Shown: positions 10,283 to 18,647 of the stretch, one piece after another
Layout: every line of letters begins with the position of its first letter
Numbering within the stretch: the first letter of the stretch is position 1
Position numbers and translations under genes: made by a program
The notes under the pieces: generated by a model
What the model was told of the DNA's origin: nothing
The model's input: the letters and a program-made list of their open reading frames with translations, nothing else
Database searches by the model: none
Source of the DNA: an uncultured Porticoccus sp.
Lineage (GTDB): Bacteria > Pseudomonadota > Gammaproteobacteria > Pseudomonadales > Porticoccaceae
Length of the DNA stretch: 64,000 bases
NCBI RefSeq assembly: GCF_913061305.1
Contig: NZ_CAJXST010000005.1
Coordinates: forward strand, 124,001 to 188,000
Direction of reading: 5' to 3'

Positions 10283-10705
10283 ATGAGCGGCCTGACTGAC
10301 TATATCCGCCTATTGGAAACGTTGGACCGGTCGAATCTTGAGCAGTTGAAAGGGGTGCTCAGCGAGGCTGTGGTTTTTTCTGATCCGTTCAATCAAGTGA
10401 ACGGTGCCGATGCTTATCTGGCGCTTTTGCGTGAGATGTTTGAGCGGCTGGACAGTGTGAGCTTTACCGTTCACGACAGCCAGCAACAGGATACTGTCGC
10501 CTATTTATATTGGACATTTTCTGGAAACAGTAATGTGACCGGCCAGTTGGAGTTTCAAGGTAGCAGTCGACTGACCTTTGATGCATCAGGCAAAATTGTC
10601 CGCCATCAGGATTTCTGGGACAGCGCCGACCTCTATGAAAAAGTGCCTGTGCTGGGCACCCTGTTTCGCTGGTTGAGACGGCGGGTTGCCTTCCGGGAGC
10701 ACTGA
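10283..10705 (+). CDS. NTF2-like / SnoaL-type small protein of the photo-oxidative cluster
   Basis: A 140-residue cytoplasmic protein with the NTF2/SnoaL cone fold pattern: an N-terminal helix pair (YIRLLETLDRSNLEQLKGVL), then the strand segment VVFSDPFNQVNG, and a C-terminal strand with HQDFWDSADLYEKVPVLG. No catalytic function is assignable. Homologous small proteins accompany CFA-like, DUF1365 and SDR genes in ChrR-type clusters. It converges on the CFA-like gene with a 30-base gap. The start is ATG 10283 (AAGAGA upstream) rather than TTG 10268. No regulon-type promoter was found before it. Confidence 0.7.
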   Translation: MSGLTDYIRLLETLDRSNLEQLKGVLSEAVVFSDPFNQVNGADAYLALLREMFERLDSVSFTVHDSQQQDTVAYLYWTFSGNSNVTGQLEFQGSSRLTFDASGKIVRHQDFWDSADLYEKVPVLGTLFRWLRRRVAFREH

Positions 10706-10735
10706 CGTTTCAGCAGTTGAACCCGGTCGTCATTG

Positions 10736-11980
10736 TTATCTGTTGCTTTGGTGTTCCAGTACGAACAGACCCACATCAATGGCACCTTCTTTAAACCCCC
10801 CTTCGCAGTAACTCAGATAATAGCGCCACAGGCGATAGAAACGCTGATCAAAACCGAGGCTACTGATTTTCGGCCAGCGTTCCTCGAAGCGCTCCCGCCA
10901 AAGCTCAATTGTTCTGGCATAGCCCTCACCAAACATTTCCTGGTCGACAAGACAAAAGCCGTGTTGTGAAAACTTTTCCTGCAGGGCCGTCACGCTGGGC
11001 AACATGCCACCGGGGAATATGTGGCGCTGAATGAAGTCAGCCTGCTTGCGGTAGACCTCGAAGCGCTTTTCATCGATGGTGATAATCTGCAGTACGGCCC
11101 TGCCACCGGGTTTCAATACGCCTTTGAGTTTTTTGAAGTAGCTGTCCCAGTGGGCCTCACCCACCGCCTCAAACATCTCAATCGAAACGACCCCATCGTA
11201 CTGTCTTTTCAGGTCTCGATAATCGGTCAAACCGATCGTGACCCGATTTGCCAGACCTGCATCCGTGAGCTTGTCCTCGGCCCAGCGCCGCTGCTCCGAA
11301 GACAGGGTGATGCCGTGAACCCGGACGTTAGCGGTTTCGGCAGCCTGTAGGGCAAACTCACCCCAGCCACAACCAATTTCCAGCAGCTGATCCTGTTCTC
11401 TGGGCGCAAGCAGATTGAGAATACGTTGATATTTTTTCGTCTGAGCCTGTTGCAGGGATTGCCGGAGATCATCATCAAACATTGCTGCAGAGTAAGTCAT
11501 CCCGGGGTCGAGCCATTCCCGATAAAAATCGTTGCCCAGATCGTAATGCGCGGCAATATTTCGGCGGCTGCCCCGGCGCGTATTGCGACGGCTCCAGTGA
11601 TAGAGGTTATAGAGCAAGTCATTGACATAACCGGCTTTCGCCATACTGTTCAGCGTCGGTTCATTCTGAATCGCCCAGCGGATCAGGGCGGTCAGCTCAG
11701 CGCTGTCCCACTCACCGCCCAGATAACTGTCAGACCAGCCATTGGTGCCACCAAAGAATAACCGGAACAGGGGGGCCATTGAGTGAAGCCTGACAGAGGC
11801 GGCAGTATCACCCTGACCAAACAGGTGCCTGTGGCCACTGGGAAACTGCAGCGATAGCACTCCCTGACAGTGAGCCAGCTTTCTCCGCAACAGCCGAATA
11901 ATTTGCGTTTCCAACCACGCTGGTGAACTTGCCGGTTGCCTTGGGGTGATACCGTCGGCATCGAGGTCAGAGCTGTTCAT
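10736..11980 (-). CDS. CFA-synthase-like lipid methyltransferase
   Basis: A SAM-dependent methyltransferase of about 414 residues in the cyclopropane-fatty-acyl-phospholipid synthase family. It has an N-terminal lipid-binding region, then HYDLGNDFYREWLDPGMTYS, the SAM motif LEIGCGWGEFAL, and SIEMFEAVGEAHW. It acts on unsaturated acyl chains in membrane phospholipid. It is the last gene of FAD oxidoreductase-DUF1365-CFA, as in ChrR regulons, where relatives methylate vaccenate on the way to methylated or furan fatty acids (family knowledge). Whether this one makes a ring or a methyl branch cannot be read. ATG 11980 is chosen because GGAG lies 9 bases upstream; ATG 11995 is the alternative. Confidence 0.88.
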   Translation of the reverse strand: MNSSDLDADGITPRQPASSPAWLETQIIRLLRRKLAHCQGVLSLQFPSGHRHLFGQGDTAASVRLHSMAPLFRLFFGGTNGWSDSYLGGEWDSAELTALIRWAIQNEPTLNSMAKAGYVNDLLYNLYHWSRRNTRRGSRRNIAAHYDLGNDFYREWLDPGMTYSAAMFDDDLRQSLQQAQTKKYQRILNLLAPREQDQLLEIGCGWGEFALQAAETANVRVHGITLSSEQRRWAEDKLTDAGLANRVTIGLTDYRDLKRQYDGVVSIEMFEAVGEAHWDSYFKKLKGVLKPGGRAVLQIITIDEKRFEVYRKQADFIQRHIFPGGMLPSVTALQEKFSQHGFCLVDQEMFGEGYARTIELWRERFEERWPKISSLGFDQRFYRLWRYYLSYCEGGFKEGAIDVGLFVLEHQSNR

Positions 11981-12794
11981 GGTGCAATACTCCATCTTTG
12001 TCCCGCCAGCTAAAATTGCGGGCGTTCTTCGTGGTTTTCCTGGGTTGCAGGGGTAACCCCTTCAGCCACAGGCGCAACGCCTGCCAGTGAATGGCACCGA
12101 TAATTTTCAGGGTCATTAGCGGATGGCTGAAAAAAAGCCGCAGCAATGTCGCATCGTTGAGTGTTCGATACCGACCGTTCAAGGTGGCCAGCAGCACGTG
12201 GTTGCCGGGTTTGTCTGCCCGTTCATCGGATTGCCTGATGAAGACAGACACCTGCTGTTGGTCGGGTGGCAGAATCCGGAAGCGATAATGGGTCGCCATC
12301 GGCATGAACGGGCTGACGTACATGGCCTTGTCGGCCCGCTGGTCAACCAGGTTTGCTTTCCGCTGTGGGTCCACCGGAATCAGGTAGGTATGTTTCTGTT
12401 TGAAGGTGTTGCTGACCTCGTAGAGCACGGCAGACAACTGCTGCTGGCTGTTGTAGCAGAAATAGATACTCAGTGGGTTAAATACATATCCCAGTATCCT
12501 CGGATAGCAGAGCAGCTTGATATGGGCAGTGGCGTGACTGAAACCGCGCTCGGCCAACAACCGGCGGGTTCGTCCCCCGAGGTCTGATTTCCCGCTGCCG
12601 TGATCTTTCTCGTAAAAGGAAAACAGATTGAAACGATTGAGGGAAAAGAGCCGTAGCCGACGATCCAGTATTTCCAGCTCATCGAGGTCGAGATACAACG
12701 AGAAAACCCGGTAGGTAAACCGGTGTTTTTTTGGGCGCAGACGCTGATGCATGACCTGGCCACTGTACAGCGCCGATTCCAGTTTCTCAGGCAC
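11967..12794 (-). CDS. DUF1365 family protein
   Basis: A protein of about 275 residues that starts at GTG 12794, overlapping the stop of the upstream FAD oxidoreductase by 8 bases. A longer frame reaches 13028, but its first 78 residues only shadow the upstream gene. The family opening ESALYSGQVMHQRLRPKKH and the core LLCYPRILGYVFNPLSIYFC are clear. DUF1365 proteins almost always sit beside CFA-like methyltransferases, and an accessory role in acyl-chain modification has been proposed. The C-terminus overlaps the CFA start, so the three genes are translationally coupled. Confidence 0.85.
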   Translation of the reverse strand: MPEKLESALYSGQVMHQRLRPKKHRFTYRVFSLYLDLDELEILDRRLRLFSLNRFNLFSFYEKDHGSGKSDLGGRTRRLLAERGFSHATAHIKLLCYPRILGYVFNPLSIYFCYNSQQQLSAVLYEVSNTFKQKHTYLIPVDPQRKANLVDQRADKAMYVSPFMPMATHYRFRILPPDQQQVSVFIRQSDERADKPGNHVLLATLNGRYRTLNDATLLRLFFSHPLMTLKIIGAIHWQALRLWLKGLPLQPRKTTKNARNFSWRDKDGVLHHEQL

Positions 12795-14202
12795 AGTACA
12801 ATTCCGCAGCAGTGTTGGGCATTGAATCAGTATTGATTGCAATCCGGGAGTTCGGCTCTTCCAGTTGCCAGGGGCGTGCCACACCACCCAGCGCTTCGGC
12901 GACAGCCAGTCCGGATTGCAGGCCGTCCTCATGGAAACCGTAACCGAAATAGGCGCCACAGAACCAGGTATGCTGTTTGCCCTGCAGTGACCAGAGTTGC
13001 TTCTGGGCGGCCAGTGATGATTGGTCAAACGCGGGGTGGTCGTAAAAAAAACTTCTGATAATCGTGCCGGACCTGGGCATTTTCAGGGGGTTTAAAGAGA
13101 CCATTACCGGTTGTTCGGTAGCAAGCGGCTGGAGCTGGTTCATCCAGTAGCTGACGGACACTTTCCTTTTCTGGTCACTGACCAGCTGCTCGTTTTTTGA
13201 TGCGGGTTTGTTGCTGGTCAGATAATTCCAGCTGGACCAGACTTGTTTACGTTTTGGCATCAAATCGGTGTCCAGATGAAGAAAAGCCCGGTTGCGCTGG
13301 TAGGGGAAACAGCTGAGCAGGGCCTGCTCTTCGGTTGTCGGGTCAGCCAGCAGGGCAAGTGCTTGGTCACTGTGGCAGGCAAAAACGACGCCATCGAATA
13401 TTTCCCGGTTGCCGTGAATGTCGTCCAGAGCTACCTGTTCCCCCAGTCTTGTGACGGACTGAATACGGGTATTCAATCGAATGGAACCCTGCAGTGCGGC
13501 AGCAATTTTATCCACATACTGACGACTGCCACCGACCACCGTACGCCATTGTGGTCGGTTATTTACCTGGGTCAAACCGTGGTTGCTGCAAAAACGCATA
13601 AAACTCAGGGCGGGATAATTCAGCATTTTGTCGACAGGTACTGACCAGATTGCCGCGCCCATGGGCAGCAGGTGGTTGTTGATAAAGGATTTGCCGTAGT
13701 GGTGTTTTTCCAGTAATTCCCCGAGGGAAAGTTGCTCAAGCTCGGCAGCCTGGAGCAATTTCGGTGATTGCCGATAAAAGCGCAGCAGATCGGCCACCAT
13801 TCCCCAGAAAGCCGGTCGGAACAGGTTCCGTTTTTGTGCCAACAGCCCCGACAGACCACTGCCGGAATATTCGAGCTCCCCGCCGTTCACCGACACGGAA
13901 AACGACATGTCGGTATCACAGGTTGTCACCCCCAACTGCTCAAAAAACTTCACCAGGTTGGGGTAGTTGACGGGGTTGTAGACAATGAAACCGGTATCAA
14001 CACTGATGGCCCGTTTGTCCAGATCAAAGGTTACCGTATTGGAGTGTCCCCCCAGTCGATCATCCTTTTCAAATAGCGTCACATTCTGTGATCTGCTCAG
14101 TAGCCAGGCACAGCTCAAACCCGAGATGCCCGAACCAATCACCGCAATATTCTTGCGGGGTGGGGCGTCTTGCGCTGAATTTTTCGGGGTGGAGGTCTTC
14201 AT
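12787..14202 (-). CDS. FAD-dependent amine-oxidase-type oxidoreductase
   Basis: A 471-residue flavoprotein. The dinucleotide-binding motif IAVIGSGISGLSCAWLLS lies near residues 19-36, followed by the ADP-binding FEKDDRLGGHSNT. The C-terminus has WFCGAYFGYGFHEDGLQSG, the FAD-closing segment. It heads the operon with DUF1365 and the CFA-like gene. In related clusters such a protein is a candidate desaturase or oxidase for the methylated acyl chain (inference). Its start lies about 25 bases downstream of the predicted transcription start of the 14234-14260 promoter. Confidence 0.88.
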   Translation of the reverse strand: MKTSTPKNSAQDAPPRKNIAVIGSGISGLSCAWLLSRSQNVTLFEKDDRLGGHSNTVTFDLDKRAISVDTGFIVYNPVNYPNLVKFFEQLGVTTCDTDMSFSVSVNGGELEYSGSGLSGLLAQKRNLFRPAFWGMVADLLRFYRQSPKLLQAAELEQLSLGELLEKHHYGKSFINNHLLPMGAAIWSVPVDKMLNYPALSFMRFCSNHGLTQVNNRPQWRTVVGGSRQYVDKIAAALQGSIRLNTRIQSVTRLGEQVALDDIHGNREIFDGVVFACHSDQALALLADPTTEEQALLSCFPYQRNRAFLHLDTDLMPKRKQVWSSWNYLTSNKPASKNEQLVSDQKRKVSVSYWMNQLQPLATEQPVMVSLNPLKMPRSGTIIRSFFYDHPAFDQSSLAAQKQLWSLQGKQHTWFCGAYFGYGFHEDGLQSGLAVAEALGGVARPWQLEEPNSRIAINTDSMPNTAAELYCA

Positions 14203-14233
14203 TGTTCAGTCCGTACCAAATGGGTTGCTGATA

Positions 14234-14260
14234 TTACGCAGGAAGTGCGGAGAGGGATCA
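14234..14260 (-). promoter_or_regulatory. Predicted ECF (ChrR-type) promoter for the FAD-DUF1365-CFA operon
   Basis: Read on the minus strand: TGATCC at 14260-14255, a 16-base spacer, and CGTAA at 14238-14234. The same layout occurs at three other places in this cluster. It resembles the -35 TGATCC and CGTA-containing -10 of sigma factors paired with ChrR anti-sigmas. The expected transcript start is near 14227, giving a leader of about 25 bases. Confidence 0.75.
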
Positions 14261-14301
14261 CCCTTTTATTTGGCTTTATCGGGCGCGAGCGCTAATCTCT
14301 G

Positions 14302-14328
14302 TGATCTATCGAGACTGACCACGCGTAA
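14302..14328 (+). promoter_or_regulatory. Predicted autoregulatory ECF promoter for the sigma-chrR-phr operon
   Basis: TGATCT at 14302-14307, a 16-base spacer, and CGTAA at 14324-14328. It is back-to-back with the minus-strand promoter 41 bases away. The -10 element overlaps the apparent ribosome site AAGGAG (14327-14332), and the predicted transcript start is within a few bases of the annotated ATG (14337). Confidence 0.72.
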
Positions 14329-14336
14329 GGAGAGTC

Positions 14337-14957
14337 ATGCAAGACCAACCGCCGGGAGATGAAGCGTTGAGCGTCGTGGCATTAAGAGCAGAAAAGGCAT
14401 CCGAGGCACCGGTGAAAGACTGGTCTGCAATGCTGGCAGAACTGGCCATTTCCCGGGACCGGCAGTTGTTTATCCGCCTGTTTCGTCACTTTTCGCCCAG
14501 AATCAAAGGTTACATCATGAAACTGGGCCTCACGGAGGCCACCGCCGAAGAATTGACTCAGGAGGCCATGTTATCCGTCTGGCGAAAAACCCATCTGTAC
14601 GATCCCGGCAAGGCTGCTGCCAGCACCTGGATCTATACCCTGGCGCGAAACCTGAGCATTGACTGGATGCGCAAACAGAAATATCCGGAATACGACCTGG
14701 ATAGCTGGCATGAAGAGGCGGGTGAGCCCCCTGTGCTGGAGTTGGCTGAGCAGGCTGTCATGTCTGATCAGGTCGCCATGGCCATTCGTCAACTCCCTGA
14801 TAATCAGGCCCAGGTCATTATTATGTCTTTCTACGAGGGGCGCTCCCATTCGGAGATTGCCGACAGGCTGTCGATCCCCCTGGGTAGCGTCAAATCCAGA
14901 ATTCGTCTGGCATCTGAAAAGTTAAAACAGGCGTTGAGAGGTAACCATGACCATTAA
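14337..14957 (+). CDS. ECF RNA polymerase sigma factor (ChrR-partner, RpoE-like)
   Basis: A 206-residue sigma-70 family factor. Region 2 runs from about residue 50 to 115 (LTQEAMLSVWRKTHLYDP, then TWIYTLARNLSIDWMRKQ). Region 4 runs from about 145 to 205 (LPDNQAQVIIMSFYEGRSHS, with SIPLGSVKSRIRLASEKL). It overlaps the chrR gene by 11 bases, the usual sigma/anti-sigma pairing of the singlet-oxygen system. The start is uncertain: transcription from 14302-14328 would leave almost no leader for ATG 14337, while GTG 14412, with GAGG at 14403, would give a shorter protein starting VKDWSAM. A leaderless start is also possible. Confidence 0.92.
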   Translation: MQDQPPGDEALSVVALRAEKASEAPVKDWSAMLAELAISRDRQLFIRLFRHFSPRIKGYIMKLGLTEATAEELTQEAMLSVWRKTHLYDPGKAAASTWIYTLARNLSIDWMRKQKYPEYDLDSWHEEAGEPPVLELAEQAVMSDQVAMAIRQLPDNQAQVIIMSFYEGRSHSEIADRLSIPLGSVKSRIRLASEKLKQALRGNHDH

Positions 14958-15597
14958 TCATCATCTCGATGAGGCGACTCTATTCAGTTATGTGGCTGGC
15001 GCCTTGGGTCAGGGTCCCGCCCTTGTGGTCGCCTCACATCTGGCGATGTGTAATCTCTGTCGTCAACGGTGCCGCGAGCTTGAAGCAATCGGCGGTGCAT
15101 TGCTGGAAAACATTGCCCTGGCGGCGGTCAGTGACAGTACTCTGGCATCGGTGCTCGACCGACTGGATCAGGATGTTATCCCCGAAGCTGCCGCACGACC
15201 GGCACCTGTGGCAAACAGTGAAATTCCGGCACCACTGGCAAGCTATGTGGGGGATTCACTGGAGGATCTGTCCTGGAAAAAGCTGGTACCGGGCGTCTGG
15301 GTGCATGACCTGCCCAGCCAGGGTAAGGGCATCACCCGCCTGTTGCGTGTCGCACCGGGCAAAGCCGCGTTACCCCATAGTCATCGGGGCAGTGAGCTGA
15401 CCCTGCTGCTGCGGGGCTCCTATTCCGACGAAGTGGGGCGGTTCAGTACGGGCGATGTTGCCGACCTGGACGATCAGATTACTCACCAGCCACTGGTGGA
15501 TAGCGATCACGATTGTATCTGTCTGATCGCTACGGAGTACCCACTCCGCTATACCACGCTATTTGGCAAAATTACCCAGCCACTTTTCGGTTTCTAG
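14947..15597 (+). CDS. chrR: ChrR-family zinc anti-sigma factor with cupin domain
   Basis: A 216-residue protein with both domains of Rhodobacter sphaeroides ChrR. The N-terminal zinc-binding anti-sigma domain has H6, H31, C35 and C38 (ASHLAMCNLC). The C-terminal cupin has H144, H146, E150 and H180 (LPHSHRGSE, then ITHQP), the ligand set needed for the singlet-oxygen response in the characterised protein. It holds the sigma factor inactive until singlet oxygen triggers its loss (family knowledge). It overlaps sigma upstream; the photolyase gene follows 64 bases later. Confidence 0.95.
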   Translation: MTINHHLDEATLFSYVAGALGQGPALVVASHLAMCNLCRQRCRELEAIGGALLENIALAAVSDSTLASVLDRLDQDVIPEAAARPAPVANSEIPAPLASYVGDSLEDLSWKKLVPGVWVHDLPSQGKGITRLLRVAPGKAALPHSHRGSELTLLLRGSYSDEVGRFSTGDVADLDDQITHQPLVDSDHDCICLIATEYPLRYTTLFGKITQPLFGF

Positions 15598-15661
15598 CCA
15601 GTGGCATGCCCCGCCGCTCTGTGCAAACCATTTAACGGACCTGTCTACAGGAAAACCCTCA

Positions 15662-17077
15662 GTGAAATTCGTCTGGTTCCGCAACGACCTTCGCGTAGCT
15701 GATAACCCCGCCCTGTTCCGGGCCTGTGACGATGCCGTCGGTCAGGGCGTGCTCGCTGTGGCGGCCATCTGCCCCTCGCAGTGGGCCCGTCACGATGAGT
15801 CCCCGGCGAAAGTGGAATTCTGGTTGGCCAACTTGCGGGGTCTTCAGCAACAACTGACAGCGCTGGGGATTCCGCTCAAGTTGGTCCATGTGGATAGCTT
15901 TGCCGACCTGCCAGGAAAGTTGTTATCACTGGCCGAGCAACTTCACTGTGATGGCCTTTATCTCAATCGTGAGTATTGCCTGAATGAAAATCTTCGCGAT
16001 AAACAGGTTGTCGCCAGATTTCGCGAAGCCGATATTCCGGTTTACGGCCTGCACGGTGATCTGGTATTTGCCCCGGGAAAAGTGATGAACGGCCAGGGCC
16101 TGCCATTTCGGGTTTTTACACCTTTCAGCAAAGTCTGGCGACGCCTTTTTATCGAGCAGCACCCTATGCCATTGCCGGCCCCTCCGGTACAACTTTCGCC
16201 CCCTTTACCGAACGGTTTGGTCGCCGATGTGATTCCCGACAGGGTGGATTATGCGATCAATAATGGTAGCCACTGGATTCCGTCGCTGTGGCCAGCGGGC
16301 ACAGAATCTGCTCATACTCGATTGACGGATTTTGTTTCGATTCGCGTAGAGGATTATGCCGCTGACCGGGATTTCCCCTCGCTGGACGGCACCTCGACAC
16401 TATCCCCCTATCTCAGCTGTGGTGTGATTTCTCCGCGCCAGTGTCTGGCGGCACTGGCGGCCTCGTCAGAAAGCACGATCTGGCTGGACAACCAGTGGGT
16501 GACCGAAATTATCTGGCGTGAGTTTTACCGCCATCTGCTGATGCATTTCCCGGACATGAATTGCTGGCAACCCTTCAGACCCGAGGTTGAATCCCGTATT
16601 CGCTGGCTGGACGATGATCGGTTATTTGCTGCCTGGTGTCGGGGTGAAACCGGTTTTCCAATTGTCGATGCGGGTATGAAACAGCTGCTGGCGACCGGCT
16701 GGATGCACAATCGCCTGCGCATGATCACTGCCTCTTTTCTGACCAAGCTGTTGCGGCAGGATTGGCGGAAGGGCGCCTGTTTCTTTATGAATCACCTGAT
16801 CGACGGGGACTTTGCATCCAACTTGGGTGGTTGGCAATGGAGTGCATCGGTGGGGGCGGATGCCGCACCGTACTTCCGTATTTTCAGCCCCATGCGCCAG
16901 GCCGAGCGGTTCGATCCAAAAGGTGACTACGTGGCGCACTGGTTGCCTGAGCTCAAGGAGCTGAAGGGCATGCAGCGACACGACCCGGCATTTGCCGCCA
17001 AAGTCGGGCGACCCGCGCCCATCATCGATTACAGTAAGGCCAGAGCTGCCAGCCTTGCGGGCTACCAACGGCAGTAA
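15662..17077 (+). CDS. phrB: Deoxyribodipyrimidine photolyase (class I CPD type)
   Basis: A 471-residue light-driven DNA repair flavoprotein. It has the N-terminal antenna domain (VKFVWFRNDLRVADNPAL) and the C-terminal FAD domain (TSTLSPYLSCGVISPRQ, WREFYRHLL, TGWMHNRLRMITASFLTK, NLGGWQWSASVGADAAPYFR). GTG 15662 is chosen because the protein begins with the family's first strand there and ACAGGA lies 9 bases before; an ATG at 15563 would overlap chrR. Probably co-transcribed with sigma-chrR, tying light damage repair to the light-stress sigma factor. Confidence 0.95.
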   Translation: MKFVWFRNDLRVADNPALFRACDDAVGQGVLAVAAICPSQWARHDESPAKVEFWLANLRGLQQQLTALGIPLKLVHVDSFADLPGKLLSLAEQLHCDGLYLNREYCLNENLRDKQVVARFREADIPVYGLHGDLVFAPGKVMNGQGLPFRVFTPFSKVWRRLFIEQHPMPLPAPPVQLSPPLPNGLVADVIPDRVDYAINNGSHWIPSLWPAGTESAHTRLTDFVSIRVEDYAADRDFPSLDGTSTLSPYLSCGVISPRQCLAALAASSESTIWLDNQWVTEIIWREFYRHLLMHFPDMNCWQPFRPEVESRIRWLDDDRLFAAWCRGETGFPIVDAGMKQLLATGWMHNRLRMITASFLTKLLRQDWRKGACFFMNHLIDGDFASNLGGWQWSASVGADAAPYFRIFSPMRQAERFDPKGDYVAHWLPELKELKGMQRHDPAFAAKVGRPAPIIDYSKARAASLAGYQRQ

Positions 17078-17136
17078 CCCCATTCGGTCCTGTTTTGCCA
17101 ACGTGTCCCGTTTTAACAGATTGGCAGCGCAGCCCA

Positions 17137-17595
17137 TCAGGATTTTTTTGTGTCGATCGCGCAAGCGTTGCAGATCCCCCTTTGGCAGGCCCGGCGGTAG
17201 CGTGCCCGTGCAAAATGTTCGTAGGTCCAACCCAGCAGTGGCGTCAGATGAAGGTATTCAACGGTTCTGGCCAGATATCGGTAGACGGGCAGGGCGTGCC
17301 ACAGGGTGAGGAATGCCTCGGCCCCCCGGGTCACGTTGCCGGCCCTGTCGATCACATGAAACCGGCGCATGGCCTCGTCCAGTGTGATGCCGAACTCATC
17401 GAGGAGCTCGGTGCCCTTTGAAATATCATTCCAGACAAGCTGACCGGTATGATCCCGCCTGACGTAATGGTGGATTTCTTTTTGGCAGAGGGGGCAGCTG
17501 CCATCATAGAAGACAATGACCTTGCCCGGCTTGTTCAGCGCCAAGGGGTAGGTATTCCCGATTCCAGGGTCGGATACAGCTGCTTTATTCGTCAT
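17137..17595 (-). CDS. DCC-family (DUF393) thiol-disulfide oxidoreductase-like protein
   Basis: A 152-residue protein with the defining motif YDGSCPLCQKE (C34, C37) near the N-terminus and a Cys-containing tail RGICNACAIDTKKS. The family resembles thioredoxin-like proteins; its substrate is unknown. The start overlaps the end of the upstream FAD oxidoreductase by 11 bases. It is last in the minus-strand unit that begins at the 19591-19616 promoter. Confidence 0.85.
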   Translation of the reverse strand: MTNKAAVSDPGIGNTYPLALNKPGKVIVFYDGSCPLCQKEIHHYVRRDHTGQLVWNDISKGTELLDEFGITLDEAMRRFHVIDRAGNVTRGAEAFLTLWHALPVYRYLARTVEYLHLTPLLGWTYEHFARARYRRACQRGICNACAIDTKKS

Positions 17596-18607
17596 CCTGG
17601 TATGCCCGCAGATTGATGGAAACAGTTTTAAGATTGGTGAGCAGTTTGTCGGCCAGATGATTGGCGCTCAGCCACGCCCCCTCGCTGTCGGTGTACGCCA
17701 GCCAGTCGGAGCAGACCCCAATTCTGTTTTTTGGACACCACAGATACTCGGCGGAATCAGCAGACCGGTGCCTGGCGTATAGCCAGCGATGGGTGCGCAG
17801 TGCGGCAATCTCCAGGGGTTCCTCCATGATGGATTGGAAGGCTTTAATCAGCTCGGCGCCCACCTGTTTGGGGGCAGACGCTTTATGAGCTGCGCTCCAC
17901 TGTGGGTTGGCTTCCAGCAGCCAGGTTTCAGCAAATGGTCCGGCGCTGCGCCCGGGTTTGCTGCTGTTGCAGATGGCCCTCGCCAACAGCGGGTGTCTGC
18001 CGCTGAACAGATCAACCGATTTTTTGGTCTTCTGACGCAAACCCAGAGCGACCACCCAGCTGGGTATCGATTCTGCAGATCTTGCCACTTCGGCAAAGCG
18101 GGGTATTGCTGCCAACAGCGGTTCGGCCTGGGCTGCCGGGGTCGTGACAATGACGGCTTGGTGAATATTTAACAGCTGGCCGGTATCGCTTTCGACGGCG
18201 ACGCCCTCCGAGCCGGGATGCAATTTGCCCACCCGGGTTGCCGAACAGAATACTGCGTTACCCAGCAGGTTTCGTGTCAGGGTGGTCTGTTTTGGTGCTG
18301 CCAGATACACCGAAATAGGATCCAGCTCCAGACCGGTAAAGTCCCTGTGTGATGGAGTAAAACGCTGTATTTCGGGCCGATCCTCCAGCCAGCTCCGGAA
18401 CTTGTCTGAAACGGGTTCAAACCAGGGTGCGCCGAGGTCCACGGTTGCCTCTGATAGACCACTGCTGGCCTGGCGGCCCCCCGTACCACGACTTTTCTCG
18501 TAGACGGTGACCTGATAACCCACCTCCAGTAAGCGCTCGGTCAAGGTGGTGCCAGCCAGACCGGCACCGATCACGGCAATGCTCTGATCTCTCATTGGTA
18601 TCGTCAA
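17585..18607 (-). CDS. NAD(P)/FAD-dependent oxidoreductase, renalase-like
   Basis: A 340-residue flavoprotein with the N-terminal FAD motif IAVIGAGLAGTTLTERLLEV followed by VYEKSRGTGGR, typical of the renalase-like FAD-binding group, and a C-terminal segment NRIGVCSDWLA where the FAD strand closes. The substrate is unknown. Relatives occur in ChrR-type regulons beside photolyase and DCC genes. It lies 40 bases after the glutathione peroxidase gene. Confidence 0.85.
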   Translation of the reverse strand: MTIPMRDQSIAVIGAGLAGTTLTERLLEVGYQVTVYEKSRGTGGRQASSGLSEATVDLGAPWFEPVSDKFRSWLEDRPEIQRFTPSHRDFTGLELDPISVYLAAPKQTTLTRNLLGNAVFCSATRVGKLHPGSEGVAVESDTGQLLNIHQAVIVTTPAAQAEPLLAAIPRFAEVARSAESIPSWVVALGLRQKTKKSVDLFSGRHPLLARAICNSSKPGRSAGPFAETWLLEANPQWSAAHKASAPKQVGAELIKAFQSIMEEPLEIAALRTHRWLYARHRSADSAEYLWCPKNRIGVCSDWLAYTDSEGAWLSANHLADKLLTNLKTVSINLRAYQDDE

Positions 18608-18647
18608 CTTGGCGTGCTCCGACTCTGGTGGACGTTATCGGTTCAAT

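Noticed and set aside
11967..13028. DUF1365 protein starting at 13028
   Set aside because: The first 78 residues run antiframe to the end of the FAD oxidoreductase gene and lack any family similarity. GTG 12794 starts exactly at the family N-terminus.
15524..15550. Separate ECF promoter for the photolyase gene
   Set aside because: TGATCG at 15524 has CCGCT, not CGTA, after the 16-base spacer. The photolyase is more simply the third gene of the sigma operon.
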